From JAIROC01 sp031553535 (lineage in GTDB: Bacteria > Bacteroidota > Bacteroidia > Bacteroidales > WCHB1-69): a DNA stretch of 64,000 nucleotides. Positions 19,374 to 28,984 of the stretch are shown here, one piece after another. The notes beneath the pieces are model-generated. The model searched no databases. It worked only from the letters and a program-made list of their open reading frames with translations, and had not been told where the DNA came from. The position numbers and the translations under genes are program-made. The first letter of the stretch is position 1, and every line of letters begins with the position of its first letter. Where the stretch lies: positions 1 to 64,000 of the forward strand of contig JAVBLM010000011.1 of assembly GCA_031553535.1 (NCBI GenBank), read 5' to 3'.

Positions 19374-21212
19374 ATGAGTAACTACACAAGTGAAAATATA
19401 AAAACACTCGAGTGGAATGAGCATATTCGCCAACGTCCCGGAATGTATATCGGGAAATTAGGTGAAGGCTCTTCCCAGGATGACGGAATATATATAATGG
19501 TTAAGGAAGTTATCGACAATTCTATCGATGAATATATGATGGGATATGGTCGTAGCATTGAGATAACAATAAAAGAAAATCAAGTTTCCGTACGGGATTA
19601 TGGTCGGGGAATACCGCTGGATAAGGCAATCGATTGTGTTTCCAAAATGAATACGGGTGGCAAGTACGATTCCGATGCTTTTCAAAAATCGATCGGAATG
19701 AATGGAGTTGGAACAAAAGCCGTTAATGCACTTTCAAAATATTTCAAAATCCAGACTATCCGCGAAGGAAAAATGAAAACGGTAGAATTTTCGGGGGGAA
19801 TTATTACCCAGGATTATCCTATTGAAAACACAACGGAATTGAACGGGACGCGTATTATCTTTGTTCCCGATGAAGAAATATTTGGAAACTATAAATTCTA
19901 TTTTGAATATATAGAACAGATGTTATGGAATTACGTTTACCTTAACCGGGGCCTTACCATTACATTCAACGGGCAACGTTATTTTTCCAAAAACGGATTG
20001 TTTGACCTCTTAACTCAGAATATCAATGGCGCAACCGTTTATCCGATCATCCATTTACAGGATAAAGATTTTGAATTAGCCCTTACCCATATGGAAAGGG
20101 GAAGTGGGGAGGAATATTTTACATTTGTCAACGGACAGCATACTATTCACGGGGGAACACATCAACAGGCTTTGCGGGAAGCCATTGTAAAAACCGTTCG
20201 TGATTTTTATAAGAAAGAATATGATCCGAGCGATATTCGCCAGTCTATCAGTGCGGCATTAAGTATCCGGATACAAGATCCTATTTTTGAGTCCCAGACA
20301 AAAACCAAATTGGGATCCACCGATATGAAAAAAGGAGGGCCGACTGTTCGCTGGTATATTATTGATACGGTAAGTAAGTTGTTGGATAATTATCTTCATA
20401 TTCACTCGGATGTGGCTGCTGCTTTACAAAATAAGATTATAGAATCGGAGAAAGACCGTAAAGAGATAGCAAGCATCAAGAAAATATCAAAAGACAATGC
20501 GAAGAAAGTTAGCTTGGTAAACAAAAAACTGCGGGATTGTAATGTCCATCTTACGGATGAAAAGAATGAGCTTCGCCTGGAAACAACTTTGTTTATCAGC
20601 GAAGGGGATTCTGCATCGGGTTCTATTACGAAATCCCGGAATGCCGATTTACAGGCGGTATTCTCTTTGCGGGGAAAGCCACTCAATACGTTTAATAAGA
20701 CGAAAAAGGTGGTATACGAAAATGAGGAATTTAATCTCCTTCAAGCAGCGTTGAATATAGAAGAGGGAATAGACGGATTACGTTATAACAATATTATTAT
20801 TGCTACCGATGCCGACGTGGATGGTATGCATATTCGATTATTATTGTTGACATTTTTCCTGCGGTTCTTCCCTGAATTAATCAAAGGAGGGCATGTTTAT
20901 ATCCTTCAGACGCCTCTCTTCCGTGTGAGGAATAAGAAGGAGACCATCTATTGTTATTCGGAAGAAGAGCGTATTGGTGCTATTGAAAAATTAAGTGGAA
21001 AGCCTGAAATAACACGGTTTAAAGGATTAGGAGAGATATCCCCGGATGAGTTCAAACATTTTATCGGTAAAAATATTCGACTGGATCCTGTTGTTTTAGG
21101 GAAAAATACAATTATTGATGAGTTATTGGGTTATTATATGGGAGAGAATACAATGGAAAGACAGAATTTCATTATCAATAATTTACGTATAGAAGAGGAT
21201 ATTGCCGTATAA
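19374..21212 (+). CDS. parE: Type IIA topoisomerase subunit B (topoisomerase IV ParE-like)
   Basis: A 612-residue ATPase subunit of topoisomerase IV, which decatenates daughter chromosomes using ATP. The GHKL ATPase domain shows EVIDNSIDE and DYGRGIP, with the GMNGVGTKAVN lid. The transducer follows. The Toprim domain carries E410 in EGDSASGS and the metal site D479-A-D481-V-D483. The usual EGDSAGG motif is altered to EGDSASGS, as in other Bacteroidota B subunits recalled. The length suits ParE rather than GyrB. No partner parC lies in this window. ruvB follows after 8 nt. Confidence 0.82.
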   Translation: MSNYTSENIKTLEWNEHIRQRPGMYIGKLGEGSSQDDGIYIMVKEVIDNSIDEYMMGYGRSIEITIKENQVSVRDYGRGIPLDKAIDCVSKMNTGGKYDSDAFQKSIGMNGVGTKAVNALSKYFKIQTIREGKMKTVEFSGGIITQDYPIENTTELNGTRIIFVPDEEIFGNYKFYFEYIEQMLWNYVYLNRGLTITFNGQRYFSKNGLFDLLTQNINGATVYPIIHLQDKDFELALTHMERGSGEEYFTFVNGQHTIHGGTHQQALREAIVKTVRDFYKKEYDPSDIRQSISAALSIRIQDPIFESQTKTKLGSTDMKKGGPTVRWYIIDTVSKLLDNYLHIHSDVAAALQNKIIESEKDRKEIASIKKISKDNAKKVSLVNKKLRDCNVHLTDEKNELRLETTLFISEGDSASGSITKSRNADLQAVFSLRGKPLNTFNKTKKVVYENEEFNLLQAALNIEEGIDGLRYNNIIIATDADVDGMHIRLLLLTFFLRFFPELIKGGHVYILQTPLFRVRNKKETIYCYSEEERIGAIEKLSGKPEITRFKGLGEISPDEFKHFIGKNIRLDPVVLGKNTIIDELLGYYMGENTMERQNFIINNLRIEEDIAV

Positions 21213-21220
21213 GTAGAGCC

Positions 21221-22249
21221 ATGAACCCAAACTTAGATCCATACAACAATAATATAAGCCTCTCGGAAAAGGAAATAGAGAAGGTGATCCGTCCAAGTGG
21301 ATTTATTGAATTTGCAGGACAGGAAAAGGTGGTGGAAAATCTCAAGATATTTGTACATGCGGCAAAGCATCGTGGGGAATCATTGGATCATGTATTGTTA
21401 CATGGGCCTCCCGGATTAGGAAAAACAACCTTGTCTTATATTATTGCCAATGAAATGGGGGTAAATGTAAAAGTAACATCCGGCCCTGTTATTGATAAAC
21501 CCGGGGATTTGGCAGGATTACTTACAAATCTGGAACCCAATGATGTCCTTTTTATTGATGAGATACATAGATTATCTCCTGTTGTGGAAGAATATTTATA
21601 TTCGGCAATGGAAGATTACAAAATAGATATTCTCATAGAATCAGGACCCAATGCCCGGAATGTGCAGATAGGGTTGAATTCGTTTACATTGGTAGGAGCT
21701 ACCACCCGGTCGGGATTATTGACGGCTCCCCTTCGTTCCCGGTTTGGGATAAATTTACGATTAAATTATTACGATACACCTACTTTAGAACGGATAATTA
21801 CCCGTTCTGCCGGTATTTTGAAAATAGCAATTGATAAATCGGCAGCAACGGAGATTGCGCGCCGCAGCAGGGGAACTCCCCGTATTGCAAATTTATTATT
21901 GCGTCGTATACGGGATTTTGCACAAATTAAAGGAAGTGGAGAAATCGATCTGGAAATCGCACGTTATGGATTATCCGCATTGAATGTCGATGCTCATGGT
22001 TTGGATGAAATGGATAATCGTATTTTAACGACCATTATCGACAAATTTAAAGGGGGGCCTGTCGGAATTACTACTATTGCTACAGCTGTAGGAGAAGACG
22101 CTGGAACAATAGAAGAAGTATATGAACCATTTTTAATACAAGAAGGATTTTTGATGCGGACACCAAGGGGGCGTGAAGTTACAAATTTAGCCTATGAACA
22201 TTTGGGACTTCCCAGAAAAGCAGGATATATCCCTTCTTTATTTGATTAA
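21221..22249 (+). CDS. ruvB: Holliday junction branch-migration helicase RuvB
   Basis: A 342-residue AAA+ motor that, with RuvA, drives branch migration of recombination intermediates. Walker A is GPPGLGKTT from residue 62, Walker B is DEIHR at 113-117, and sensor 1 sits in GATTRSGLLTAPLRSRFG. The C-terminal winged helix ends RKAGYIP, the DNA-contacting tail of the family. Normal length. It sits between parE and pssA in a tight + strand unit (8-9 nt gaps). Confidence 0.95.
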   Translation: MNPNLDPYNNNISLSEKEIEKVIRPSGFIEFAGQEKVVENLKIFVHAAKHRGESLDHVLLHGPPGLGKTTLSYIIANEMGVNVKVTSGPVIDKPGDLAGLLTNLEPNDVLFIDEIHRLSPVVEEYLYSAMEDYKIDILIESGPNARNVQIGLNSFTLVGATTRSGLLTAPLRSRFGINLRLNYYDTPTLERIITRSAGILKIAIDKSAATEIARRSRGTPRIANLLLRRIRDFAQIKGSGEIDLEIARYGLSALNVDAHGLDEMDNRILTTIIDKFKGGPVGITTIATAVGEDAGTIEEVYEPFLIQEGFLMRTPRGREVTNLAYEHLGLPRKAGYIPSLFD

Positions 22250-22258
22250 AGGAATTTT

Positions 22259-22957
22259 ATGAAGAAACAAATACCTAACATAGTAACATTGCTTAATTTA
22301 GCGTCCGGATGTTTTGCGGTTTTATTAGCATCACAGGGATGGTTGAAAGAAGCTGCCGTAATGGTGCTGTTGGCTTCTGTTTTTGACTTTTTCGACGGAT
22401 TTATTGCCCGGTTGTTACATGTAAAATCAGAGATGGGGAAAGAACTGGATTCTTTAGCAGATGTGGTATCTTTTGGAGTTGCTCCGGCAATGATTATGTA
22501 TCATTTATATCTCAATACCGGAATGTGTACTGTATGGATGATATATGATATATCGGTTGTTCCTGCTTTTTTATCTATTTTATTTCCTTGTTTTGTTGCT
22601 TTTCGTTTGGCAAAGTTTAATTTGGATCCAAGGCAAACGGAAATATTTTACGGCTTACCTTCTCCTGCAGCAGCTTTTGTATTGATATCATTTCCGTTCT
22701 TTTCGCAAAACGAATATTCATTTTGGATATATACGATCGTTATTTTGACTTTATGCATATTTATGCTGGCAAATATTCCACTTTTATCGCTCAAGTTCAA
22801 AAATATTAATTTGAAAAATAATATTTTTCGTTATATATTGATTGTCATTGCTGCTATTTTGGTTGTTTTTCTAACTTTCCGTTCCATTCCTTTTATTATT
22901 TTGACTTATATTATTTTGTCTCTTATCAACAATGCAATTATAAAACTTATCAAATAG
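22259..22957 (+). CDS. pssA: CDP-diacylglycerol-serine O-phosphatidyltransferase
   Basis: A 232-residue integral membrane enzyme that makes phosphatidylserine, the precursor of phosphatidylethanolamine, from CDP-diacylglycerol and serine. The CDP-alcohol phosphotransferase motif D-G-x2-A-R-x8-G-x3-D-x3-D is complete in DGFIAR...GKELDSLAD (about residues 42-64). Hydrophobic helices surround it. The downstream half is strongly hydrophobic, matching the eight-helix pattern of Bacteroidota PssA. Its start is 9 nt after ruvB. Confidence 0.9.
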   Translation: MKKQIPNIVTLLNLASGCFAVLLASQGWLKEAAVMVLLASVFDFFDGFIARLLHVKSEMGKELDSLADVVSFGVAPAMIMYHLYLNTGMCTVWMIYDISVVPAFLSILFPCFVAFRLAKFNLDPRQTEIFYGLPSPAAAFVLISFPFFSQNEYSFWIYTIVILTLCIFMLANIPLLSLKFKNINLKNNIFRYILIVIAAILVVFLTFRSIPFIILTYIILSLINNAIIKLIK

Positions 22958-22966
22958 GGATTATTT

Positions 22967-23509
22967 ATGGAGATACAAAAAACAGATATTGATGGTTTAT
23001 TAATCATAAAGCCTAAAGTTTTTAAGGATAATAGAGGTGCTTTTTTTGAGTCTTATAATAAACAGCTTTTTGCTTCTTATGGATTGAATATGGAGTTTGT
23101 GCAAGATAATCAATCAATTTCATCCAAAGGCGTAATCAGGGGAATGCATCTGCAGGCGCCTCCGTTTGCACAGGGGAAATTGGTACGTGTTGCTTTTGGC
23201 TCGGTGTTGGATGTGGCTGTTGATCTTCGAAAGTCTTCTCCTACATTTGGAAAACATGTGATTTTGAAACTTGATGCGCAAGATCATAGATTTTTTTGGA
23301 TTCCTGAAGGATTTGCTCATGGGTTTATTGCGTTGGAAGACAATACTGTTTTCCAATATAAGGTGACGAATTATTATGATAAGGATTCGGAGATGTCTAT
23401 TCGATGGAATGATCCCATACTAAACATACAATGGGGAATCAACCAGCCTGTTGTTTCTGAGAAGGATCAACAAAGCCCATTATTTGAAGATTTTGTAAGC
23501 CCCTTTTGA
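22967..23509 (+). CDS. rfbC: dTDP-4-dehydrorhamnose 3,5-epimerase
   Basis: A 180-residue cupin-fold epimerase of dTDP-L-rhamnose synthesis for surface polysaccharide. The active-site histidine is in IRGMHLQ (about residue 62), the catalytic-type tyrosine in VFQYKVTNYY, and the PEGFAHGF loop is typical of RmlC. It is the last gene of the parE-ruvB-pssA run, although its job (nucleotide-sugar supply) fits the converging wecB and O-antigen gene better. Only 2 nt separate its stop from the convergent wecB stop, with no space for a dedicated terminator. Confidence 0.9.
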   Translation: MEIQKTDIDGLLIIKPKVFKDNRGAFFESYNKQLFASYGLNMEFVQDNQSISSKGVIRGMHLQAPPFAQGKLVRVAFGSVLDVAVDLRKSSPTFGKHVILKLDAQDHRFFWIPEGFAHGFIALEDNTVFQYKVTNYYDKDSEMSIRWNDPILNIQWGINQPVVSEKDQQSPLFEDFVSPF

Positions 23510-23511
23510 CT

Positions 23512-24606
23512 TTACTGCTTGGATATGTTGAAGAATTCAAGAAGTTGATTTGCTATCATATCACCTGCATGTCCATTTCCATATAATAGGTTTGAGAAAT
23601 CAGAAGTTTTTCCGTTCATTTTATTGAAAGATTCAACAATTTTCTTTGTTGACGTTCCAGCTAATATATTGTTCCCGGATTCTATCAGTTCTACCCATTC
23701 GGTTTCTTCTCGTAAGGTAATACAATTTTTTTGAAAGAAATAAGCTTCCTTTTGCAGCCCTCCGCTATCAGTCATTACCAGTTGACAATTCCTTAATAAG
23801 TATATCATTTCAAAATAGCTGACAGGATCAATGAAAGTAATTTTTGTTTTTTTGAAATTATAGTTGTATTTTTCCAATTTCATTCTCGTTCGGGGATGCA
23901 GGGGAAGGACAATAGATGTAGTTTCAGCAATTTTTTCAAGAGCAGAAAATATTTCAAGCAATGTTTGTTCATTGTCGGTGTTTTCAGCACGATGAATTGT
24001 ACAAAGAACAAATGTATCAGGAATGGAAACTTTCGGTTTTTTCGCTAAAGGAGAATAATATATTGCTGCATCTTGCATTACATCTCCACAATTTACCAGA
24101 CGACAATTCATTACATCGAATCCTTCATTCAGTAAATTATTAATCGCTCTTTGTGTAGGGCAGAATAAAATATCACTGATCCGGTCTGTAATAATCCGGT
24201 TAATTTCTTCCGGCATTGACATGTTGAAAGATCGTAAACCGGCTTCTATATGTGCAAGTGTAATATGTAGTTTTTTTGCAGCTAAAGCACCGGCTAAAGT
24301 GGAATTGGTATCTCCATATACTAAAACAAAATCAGGTTTTTCTTTCAACAAGATTTCTTCTATTTTTTCCAGCATACGGCCTGTCATTGCCCCGTGGGAT
24401 AAATTGCTGATATTTAAATTATAATTCCATTTTGGAATATCCATTTCTTCGAAGAAAATGTTTGACATCTTTGCATCAAAATGCTGTCCGGTGTGAATGA
24501 TTATTTCTTCAATTGACTGTATTTTTTCAAATGACCGGCTTACTACCGCTGCTTTTATAAATTGAGGTCGTGCACCTACAATGGTTACAACTTTCATTTT
24601 ATTCAT
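23512..24606 (-). CDS. wecB: UDP-N-acetylglucosamine 2-epimerase, non-hydrolysing
   Basis: A 364-residue GT-B-like epimerase interconverting UDP-GlcNAc and UDP-ManNAc (or a related diacetamido sugar) for surface polysaccharide. Signatures: VGARPQFIKAA at the start, HIEAGLRS, YGDTNS, CTIHRAENTDN and the nucleotide-binding SGGLQKEAYF. The ATG at 24606 overlaps the stop of the upstream O-antigen gene by 8 nt; a second ATG at 24597 (MKVVTIVG) would remove the overlap and is equally plausible. The ARPQFIKAAVVSR variant resembles WbpI-like epimerases, so the exact sugar is uncertain. Confidence 0.87.
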   Translation of the reverse strand: MNKMKVVTIVGARPQFIKAAVVSRSFEKIQSIEEIIIHTGQHFDAKMSNIFFEEMDIPKWNYNLNISNLSHGAMTGRMLEKIEEILLKEKPDFVLVYGDTNSTLAGALAAKKLHITLAHIEAGLRSFNMSMPEEINRIITDRISDILFCPTQRAINNLLNEGFDVMNCRLVNCGDVMQDAAIYYSPLAKKPKVSIPDTFVLCTIHRAENTDNEQTLLEIFSALEKIAETTSIVLPLHPRTRMKLEKYNYNFKKTKITFIDPVSYFEMIYLLRNCQLVMTDSGGLQKEAYFFQKNCITLREETEWVELIESGNNILAGTSTKKIVESFNKMNGKTSDFSNLLYGNGHAGDMIANQLLEFFNISKQ

Positions 24607-25882
24607 CTGTATTAATTTCTTTTTCTTTTAATAATTGATTTTGAGAAATGAAATACAATATGGTAAAGAAAAAAGAAAAGAACATAACACCGGCTTGTTT
24701 TTCAAGCATAGATTCTACAGCAAAGTTTATTCCTATTATGACGCCAAAAAGAATAAAAAGGAGATTCTTTGTTTTACAACCGATCCCAAATGGCGAAAAC
24801 ATAATTGATAGAAGAAAGATAATTCCCGGAATTCCCAATGTGGCAAATATTTGTAAATACTGAGAATGTGCATTAAAATTAAGTTCATAAGGTTCAAGAT
24901 AACCTTCTTCGAGATATTGTTTCTTTAATTCATCTTTTATATCTCCGGTTCCTACACCAAATGGCAAATTAGCAGTTGCGACCTTAAGGCTTGCATCCCA
25001 AATCAAAATACGTACATTCGTATCCTTTGGATTATTATCGTCAGATGAGTAATTTTTTTTTACGTGATTAACCGTACGTTGAATTCTATTCATCTCTTCA
25101 GGTAATAATTTATAGGTAGCCATCAGAGCGCCGCCAATGAAAATGACACCAATGAAAACATATGGAAGTAGCTTTCTTTTAAAAAAGAGAATATAAAAAA
25201 GATAAATCAATAAAATACTACCAAAAGTTAGTATCCCTGCCCGTGAATCTAATAATGCAATTTCTACTGAAAATAAAATCAATGCAATCCCACCGATAAT
25301 TTTTTCCCATAGCAAGGTTTTATGATTCAAGAGAAGATAAGCAATTATCACAAATGAAAAACAATAGTACATAGATGCATAAGAAGAGTGATGGAAACAG
25401 GATGCATTATTATAATGGAAAGAAGAAATTAAAGATGTTTCTTTAAAAAGAATCCATGAATGGGAAACAGAGATAATAAGGGTAATTAAATTTCCCAGCA
25501 CAAATGATTTTAATACTGTTTGTACTTGTTTTTTTGACCAATAATCAGGATTAATTGTAAAAATAACAATGGGTAGTACTAGCAAAGGGAGTTTTAACAA
25601 CAAATCAGACAATCCGAATGTAAGATTTTTACTATATAATAATCCAATAGCATATAACAAATATAATCCAACACAAAAAACAAAGGGGAATATCAGATTA
25701 TTTGTTTTTAGTAAATTAAACTTATTTGAGAAATTCCCTTGTATTAACCATATCAATAACAATAAAGCAATAAAAGAAGGAGCTAAATTTATATATGGAA
25801 AATTAGGCGTAGCAAAAGGAATGATAAAAGCGAACAAACATAATAATACATACTGAATGTTAGAATATGTTTTGTCCTTCAT
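24599..25882 (-). CDS. O-antigen ligase/polymerase family membrane protein
   Basis: A 427-residue protein with about ten to eleven hydrophobic helices and one large periplasmic loop (about residues 270-345) carrying the family features GTGDIK and NAHSQYLQIFATLGIPG. This is the Wzy/WaaL (O-antigen ligase-like) pattern, so it probably polymerises or transfers polysaccharide chains at the periplasmic face of the inner membrane. Ligase and polymerase cannot be told apart from sequence. It is co-transcribed with wecB (8-nt overlap) from the -7 box at 25911-25918. Confidence 0.8.
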   Translation of the reverse strand: MKDKTYSNIQYVLLCLFAFIIPFATPNFPYINLAPSFIALLLLIWLIQGNFSNKFNLLKTNNLIFPFVFCVGLYLLYAIGLLYSKNLTFGLSDLLLKLPLLVLPIVIFTINPDYWSKKQVQTVLKSFVLGNLITLIISVSHSWILFKETSLISSFHYNNASCFHHSSYASMYYCFSFVIIAYLLLNHKTLLWEKIIGGIALILFSVEIALLDSRAGILTFGSILLIYLFYILFFKRKLLPYVFIGVIFIGGALMATYKLLPEEMNRIQRTVNHVKKNYSSDDNNPKDTNVRILIWDASLKVATANLPFGVGTGDIKDELKKQYLEEGYLEPYELNFNAHSQYLQIFATLGIPGIIFLLSIMFSPFGIGCKTKNLLFILFGVIIGINFAVESMLEKQAGVMFFSFFFTILYFISQNQLLKEKEINTDE

Positions 25883-25910
25883 ACAAGATTGATTGTTTTT
25901 ATTTAATTTA

Positions 25911-25918
25911 CAAAGATA
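25911..25918 (-). promoter_or_regulatory. -7 box for the O-antigen gene and wecB
   Basis: CAAAGATA on the + strand is TATCTTTG on the minus strand, 29 nt before the ATG at 25882. Confidence 0.6.
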
Positions 25919-25989
25919 TAATTTTATTGAAACGATATATTAACACGGATATTATTTATAAAGGCAAATAAAAACACATGACGGTTTTG

Positions 25990-26170
25990 CCTTAATTCCA
26001 GAAGTTATGCAAGTAAACAAGATAAAATTGATAAAACCGATAAAATAAAAGCAAATATCGTTCACTTGTCCACTCGTCGTACAAAAAGCAGAAAGGAATA
26101 ATCAACTCAACAGTTAAATAACTAAATTATAACTTCCTGTAACTTCATTTAACTTGTGTAACTTCTGTTA
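25990..26170. repeat. Dispersed intergenic repeat, copy at 26.1 kb
   Basis: The spacer holds CCAGAAGTTATGCAAG, then AAAATTGATAAAACCGATAA, CTTGTCCACTCGTC and a 42-bp block (26125-26166) beginning AATTATAACTTCCTGTAACT. The 42-bp block is perfectly repeated in reverse orientation at 51165-51206. No gene lies between 25919 and 26202. Confidence 0.88.
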
Positions 26171-26202
26171 ATTCCTCTTTTCAATCTATTTAAAAAAAGA
26201 TG

Positions 26203-26210
26203 TATCTTTG
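26203..26210 (+). promoter_or_regulatory. -7 box for the BASS transporter and acyltransferase
   Basis: TATCTTTG, 52 nt before the ATG at 26263. Confidence 0.6.
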
Positions 26211-26262
26211 TAATTAAACATCTTTAAAGAATATTCAAATGTGGTTTTCGAAATGAGTTTAT

Positions 26263-27210
26263 ATGTATGAACAGCTACTGAAATTGGATGATATTCGAAT
26301 CAATTTTTCTGCTGGGGGAATGCATGCAGTTAATATTATTTTGGCATTTGTAATGTTTGGTGTTGCGTTGGGGATTCGTACTCAAATGTTCAAAGATCTG
26401 CTCAGGTATCCTAAATCGGTATTGGTAGGTCTTTTTTCACAGTTGATAGTATTGCCTGCAGTAACATTTTTGTTGGTAGTGATATTTAACAACTGGATAA
26501 CACCGATGGTTGCGATGGGAATGATTTTAGTGGCCTCTTGTCCGGGAGGAAATATATCCAATTTTATGTCGCAGCTTTCAAAAGCAAATACTGAACTTTC
26601 GATTAGTCTTACTGCAGTAGGTACTATGTTATCTACTTTTATAACTCCGTTTAACTTTTCTCTATGGGGTGGGTTTTATGTCAACTTTGTCAATAAACAA
26701 GCGGACCATGCTTTACAACAATTACAAATTGATAATGTACAAATGTTTGCAACCGTATTCCTTTTACTGGGAGTTCCCTTATTATTGGGGATATTAACTG
26801 TTAAATTCTTGCCGGGATGGGCAGAAAGAATAAAAAAGCCCATGCAATATTTTTCCATTTTGTTTTTTATTGCAATGATTGTAATAGCCTTTAGTAATAA
26901 TTTTGATTTATTTCTGAAATATATTTTTTATATTTTTATTCTGGTATTTATTCATAATCTGATTGCGTTATCTACAGGTTATGGATTAGCTTCCATCTTT
27001 AAATTACCCGAGATTGACCGACGTACGCTCACAATAGAGACAGGAATTCAAAATTCAGGTTTGGGTTTGGTATTACTTTTCAACCCGAAGATATTTCCTC
27101 CTGATATGGCTATAGGCGGAATGCTTTTCGTCACAGCATGGTGGGGAATTTGGCATATTGTTTCCGGATTATCCATATCGTTTTATTGGTCGCGTCATGT
27201 TCCTAAATAA
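26263..27210 (+). CDS. Bile acid:sodium symporter (BASS) family transporter
   Basis: A 315-residue inner-membrane protein with about nine to ten hydrophobic helices. The segment VASCPGGNISNFMSQLSKAN, followed by ELSISLTAVGTMLSTFITP, is the conserved sodium-binding crossover of the BASS/SBF family. TIETGIQNSGLG is the second crossover. Substrates in the family include bile acids, pantothenate and other organic anions. The actual cargo cannot be read from sequence. A closer upstream ATG (26253) opens only a five-codon frame, supporting the start at 26263. An acyltransferase follows 15 nt later. Confidence 0.85.
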   Translation: MYEQLLKLDDIRINFSAGGMHAVNIILAFVMFGVALGIRTQMFKDLLRYPKSVLVGLFSQLIVLPAVTFLLVVIFNNWITPMVAMGMILVASCPGGNISNFMSQLSKANTELSISLTAVGTMLSTFITPFNFSLWGGFYVNFVNKQADHALQQLQIDNVQMFATVFLLLGVPLLLGILTVKFLPGWAERIKKPMQYFSILFFIAMIVIAFSNNFDLFLKYIFYIFILVFIHNLIALSTGYGLASIFKLPEIDRRTLTIETGIQNSGLGLVLLFNPKIFPPDMAIGGMLFVTAWWGIWHIVSGLSISFYWSRHVPK

Positions 27211-27225
27211 TTTTATATTAATTTT

Positions 27226-28557
27226 ATGGCAAAAATTCAAGATAAAAACAGAGGTTACTTTTTTCTAAGACACTATGTTGATTTTATGTTTAAATCGGCA
27301 TATCGTAAGGTGGAATATCATGGTAAAGAAAAAATACCTACGGATGGAGCGATTATTTATGCTCCCAATCATACAAATACATTGATGGACGCGTTAGCCA
27401 TACTGGTTATTGATAAGCAGGCAAAGGTTTTTGTTGCCAGGGCAGATGTGTTTAAACATCCTACCGCTTTGAAGATACTAACGTTTTTGAAAATGTTACC
27501 GATAAACCGGAAGCGGGACGGAAAAGATAATCTGGCCAAGAATGAAGAAATTACAGATATTGTAATTGATGTTTTACATGATAGAATCCCTTTCTGTATT
27601 CTTCCCGAAGGCACTCATCGGGCAAAACACAGCCTGATGCCTTTGCAAAAAGGGATCTTTCGTATTGCTCTGCAGGCGAATGATACATTCGGCAACGAAA
27701 TGCCTGTTTATATTGTTCCTGTTGGAATAGAATATGGACATTTTTTCAGATATCGCTCTTCTTTATTGGTACAGATTGGTGATCCGATTAATGTCACACA
27801 ATTTGTTGACCAACATCCGGAGATAGATCTTCCCGAACAAATAAATGATTTGAGGGATGAATTATCCGACCGGCTTAAAAAAGTAATACTTCAGATACCT
27901 GATGATGAAAATTATGATGCTACATTAGAGCTTTGCCAGATATATGGTAAAGAACAGCGCCGCAGGTTAAAGTTAAAACAGAATACATTAATCAATAAGT
28001 TTATAGCCGCAAAAGAAACAATAAAAGAGGTTGCATCTTTTTTGGAGTCCGATCAACAGCAAACACAAGAATTATTGGATATGGCGGGCGACTTCTCTGG
28101 TAAAAGGCATAAACTTAGAATCGGTTTAGAATCTGTTTTGAAATCCGCCACCGGGTTATCCATTATTAAAAAGGTAGTTTTATTATTGCTGGGATTACCT
28201 TATTTTGTTTTTTCATCCGTTGCAACTTCTCCCGTGACTTTATTTTCTGTCTGGCTTTGTTCAAAAATTAAGGATAAAGCTTTTCATAATACTTTGCGAT
28301 ATTTAATTTCATTCGTATTGCTTCCTGTTTTTTTATTATTGATCGGATTACTATTTGGTATTATATTTTCCTGGAAGTGGGGGATATTTTTTGCAATATT
28401 ATTCATACCTTCTTTTTTCTTTTTACATGAATATTTACGTCTGTTACGGTTATTTGTCTCGGATATAAAATGGGTATCACACAAAAATTTGCAAAGACAG
28501 CTTAAAAAAATAAAAACATATTGGGAAAATATTATAAATAAAGTTATCAAAGATTGA
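27226..28557 (+). CDS. PlsC-like lysophospholipid acyltransferase with C-terminal membrane region
   Basis: A 443-residue protein. The N-terminal half is a PlsC-type acyltransferase: catalytic NHTNTLMD (H-x4-D, about residues 46-51), then INRKRDG, LPEGTHR (substrate-binding EGT) and YIVPVGIEYG. It should acylate a lysophosphatidate or a similar acceptor at the membrane. Residues from about 315 add two to three hydrophobic helices (the GLPYFVFSSVATSPVTLFSV region and others), so it is longer than simple PlsC. It is probably co-transcribed with the BASS gene. Its exact acceptor is unknown. Confidence 0.82.
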   Translation: MAKIQDKNRGYFFLRHYVDFMFKSAYRKVEYHGKEKIPTDGAIIYAPNHTNTLMDALAILVIDKQAKVFVARADVFKHPTALKILTFLKMLPINRKRDGKDNLAKNEEITDIVIDVLHDRIPFCILPEGTHRAKHSLMPLQKGIFRIALQANDTFGNEMPVYIVPVGIEYGHFFRYRSSLLVQIGDPINVTQFVDQHPEIDLPEQINDLRDELSDRLKKVILQIPDDENYDATLELCQIYGKEQRRRLKLKQNTLINKFIAAKETIKEVASFLESDQQQTQELLDMAGDFSGKRHKLRIGLESVLKSATGLSIIKKVVLLLLGLPYFVFSSVATSPVTLFSVWLCSKIKDKAFHNTLRYLISFVLLPVFLLLIGLLFGIIFSWKWGIFFAILFIPSFFFLHEYLRLLRLFVSDIKWVSHKNLQRQLKKIKTYWENIINKVIKD

Positions 28558-28984
28558 AAGAATACAGAATGCAGAATGTCCGGTTATGAATTACAAATCA
28601 TAAAATCAATTACGATAATATATTGATTCGAAGCATCATAGAAACTTTGAATGTCCAACTTTCAGTTTGATAAGTATGTCATTGGCAAACTATAAAAAAA
28701 CGGCGCAAAAATATTCGTCAATTATAATTTCTTTTAACTTGCGTAACTTTTATAATTAATTTCAAGCATTCATCTTCGATTTGGAAACGAAGAAGGTATA
28801 ACTTTTCGAATAACACCTTAATTTTTTAGCATTTTTTGATATTCATACCTGATCGTTTTATAAAGTTAAAAAATAAAAATAAGAAATGAGGAGGGGAAAA
28901 GGCCGGCAATAGTTACAGACCGGCTTTTCCATTTCAGGAGTTTTTTCTTTAATTTCAGATAAGTATCTTCCATTGCAGACTTGC
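28558..28984. other. Gene-free spacer with a strong stem-loop
   Basis: No gene was found. TTTAACTTGCGTAACTTTTA (about 28733) is a copy of the dispersed AAGTTAC family. A stem is formed by GGAAAAGGCCGG and CCGGCTTTTCC (about 28896-28931), but no T-run follows it on the + strand. Confidence 0.5.
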
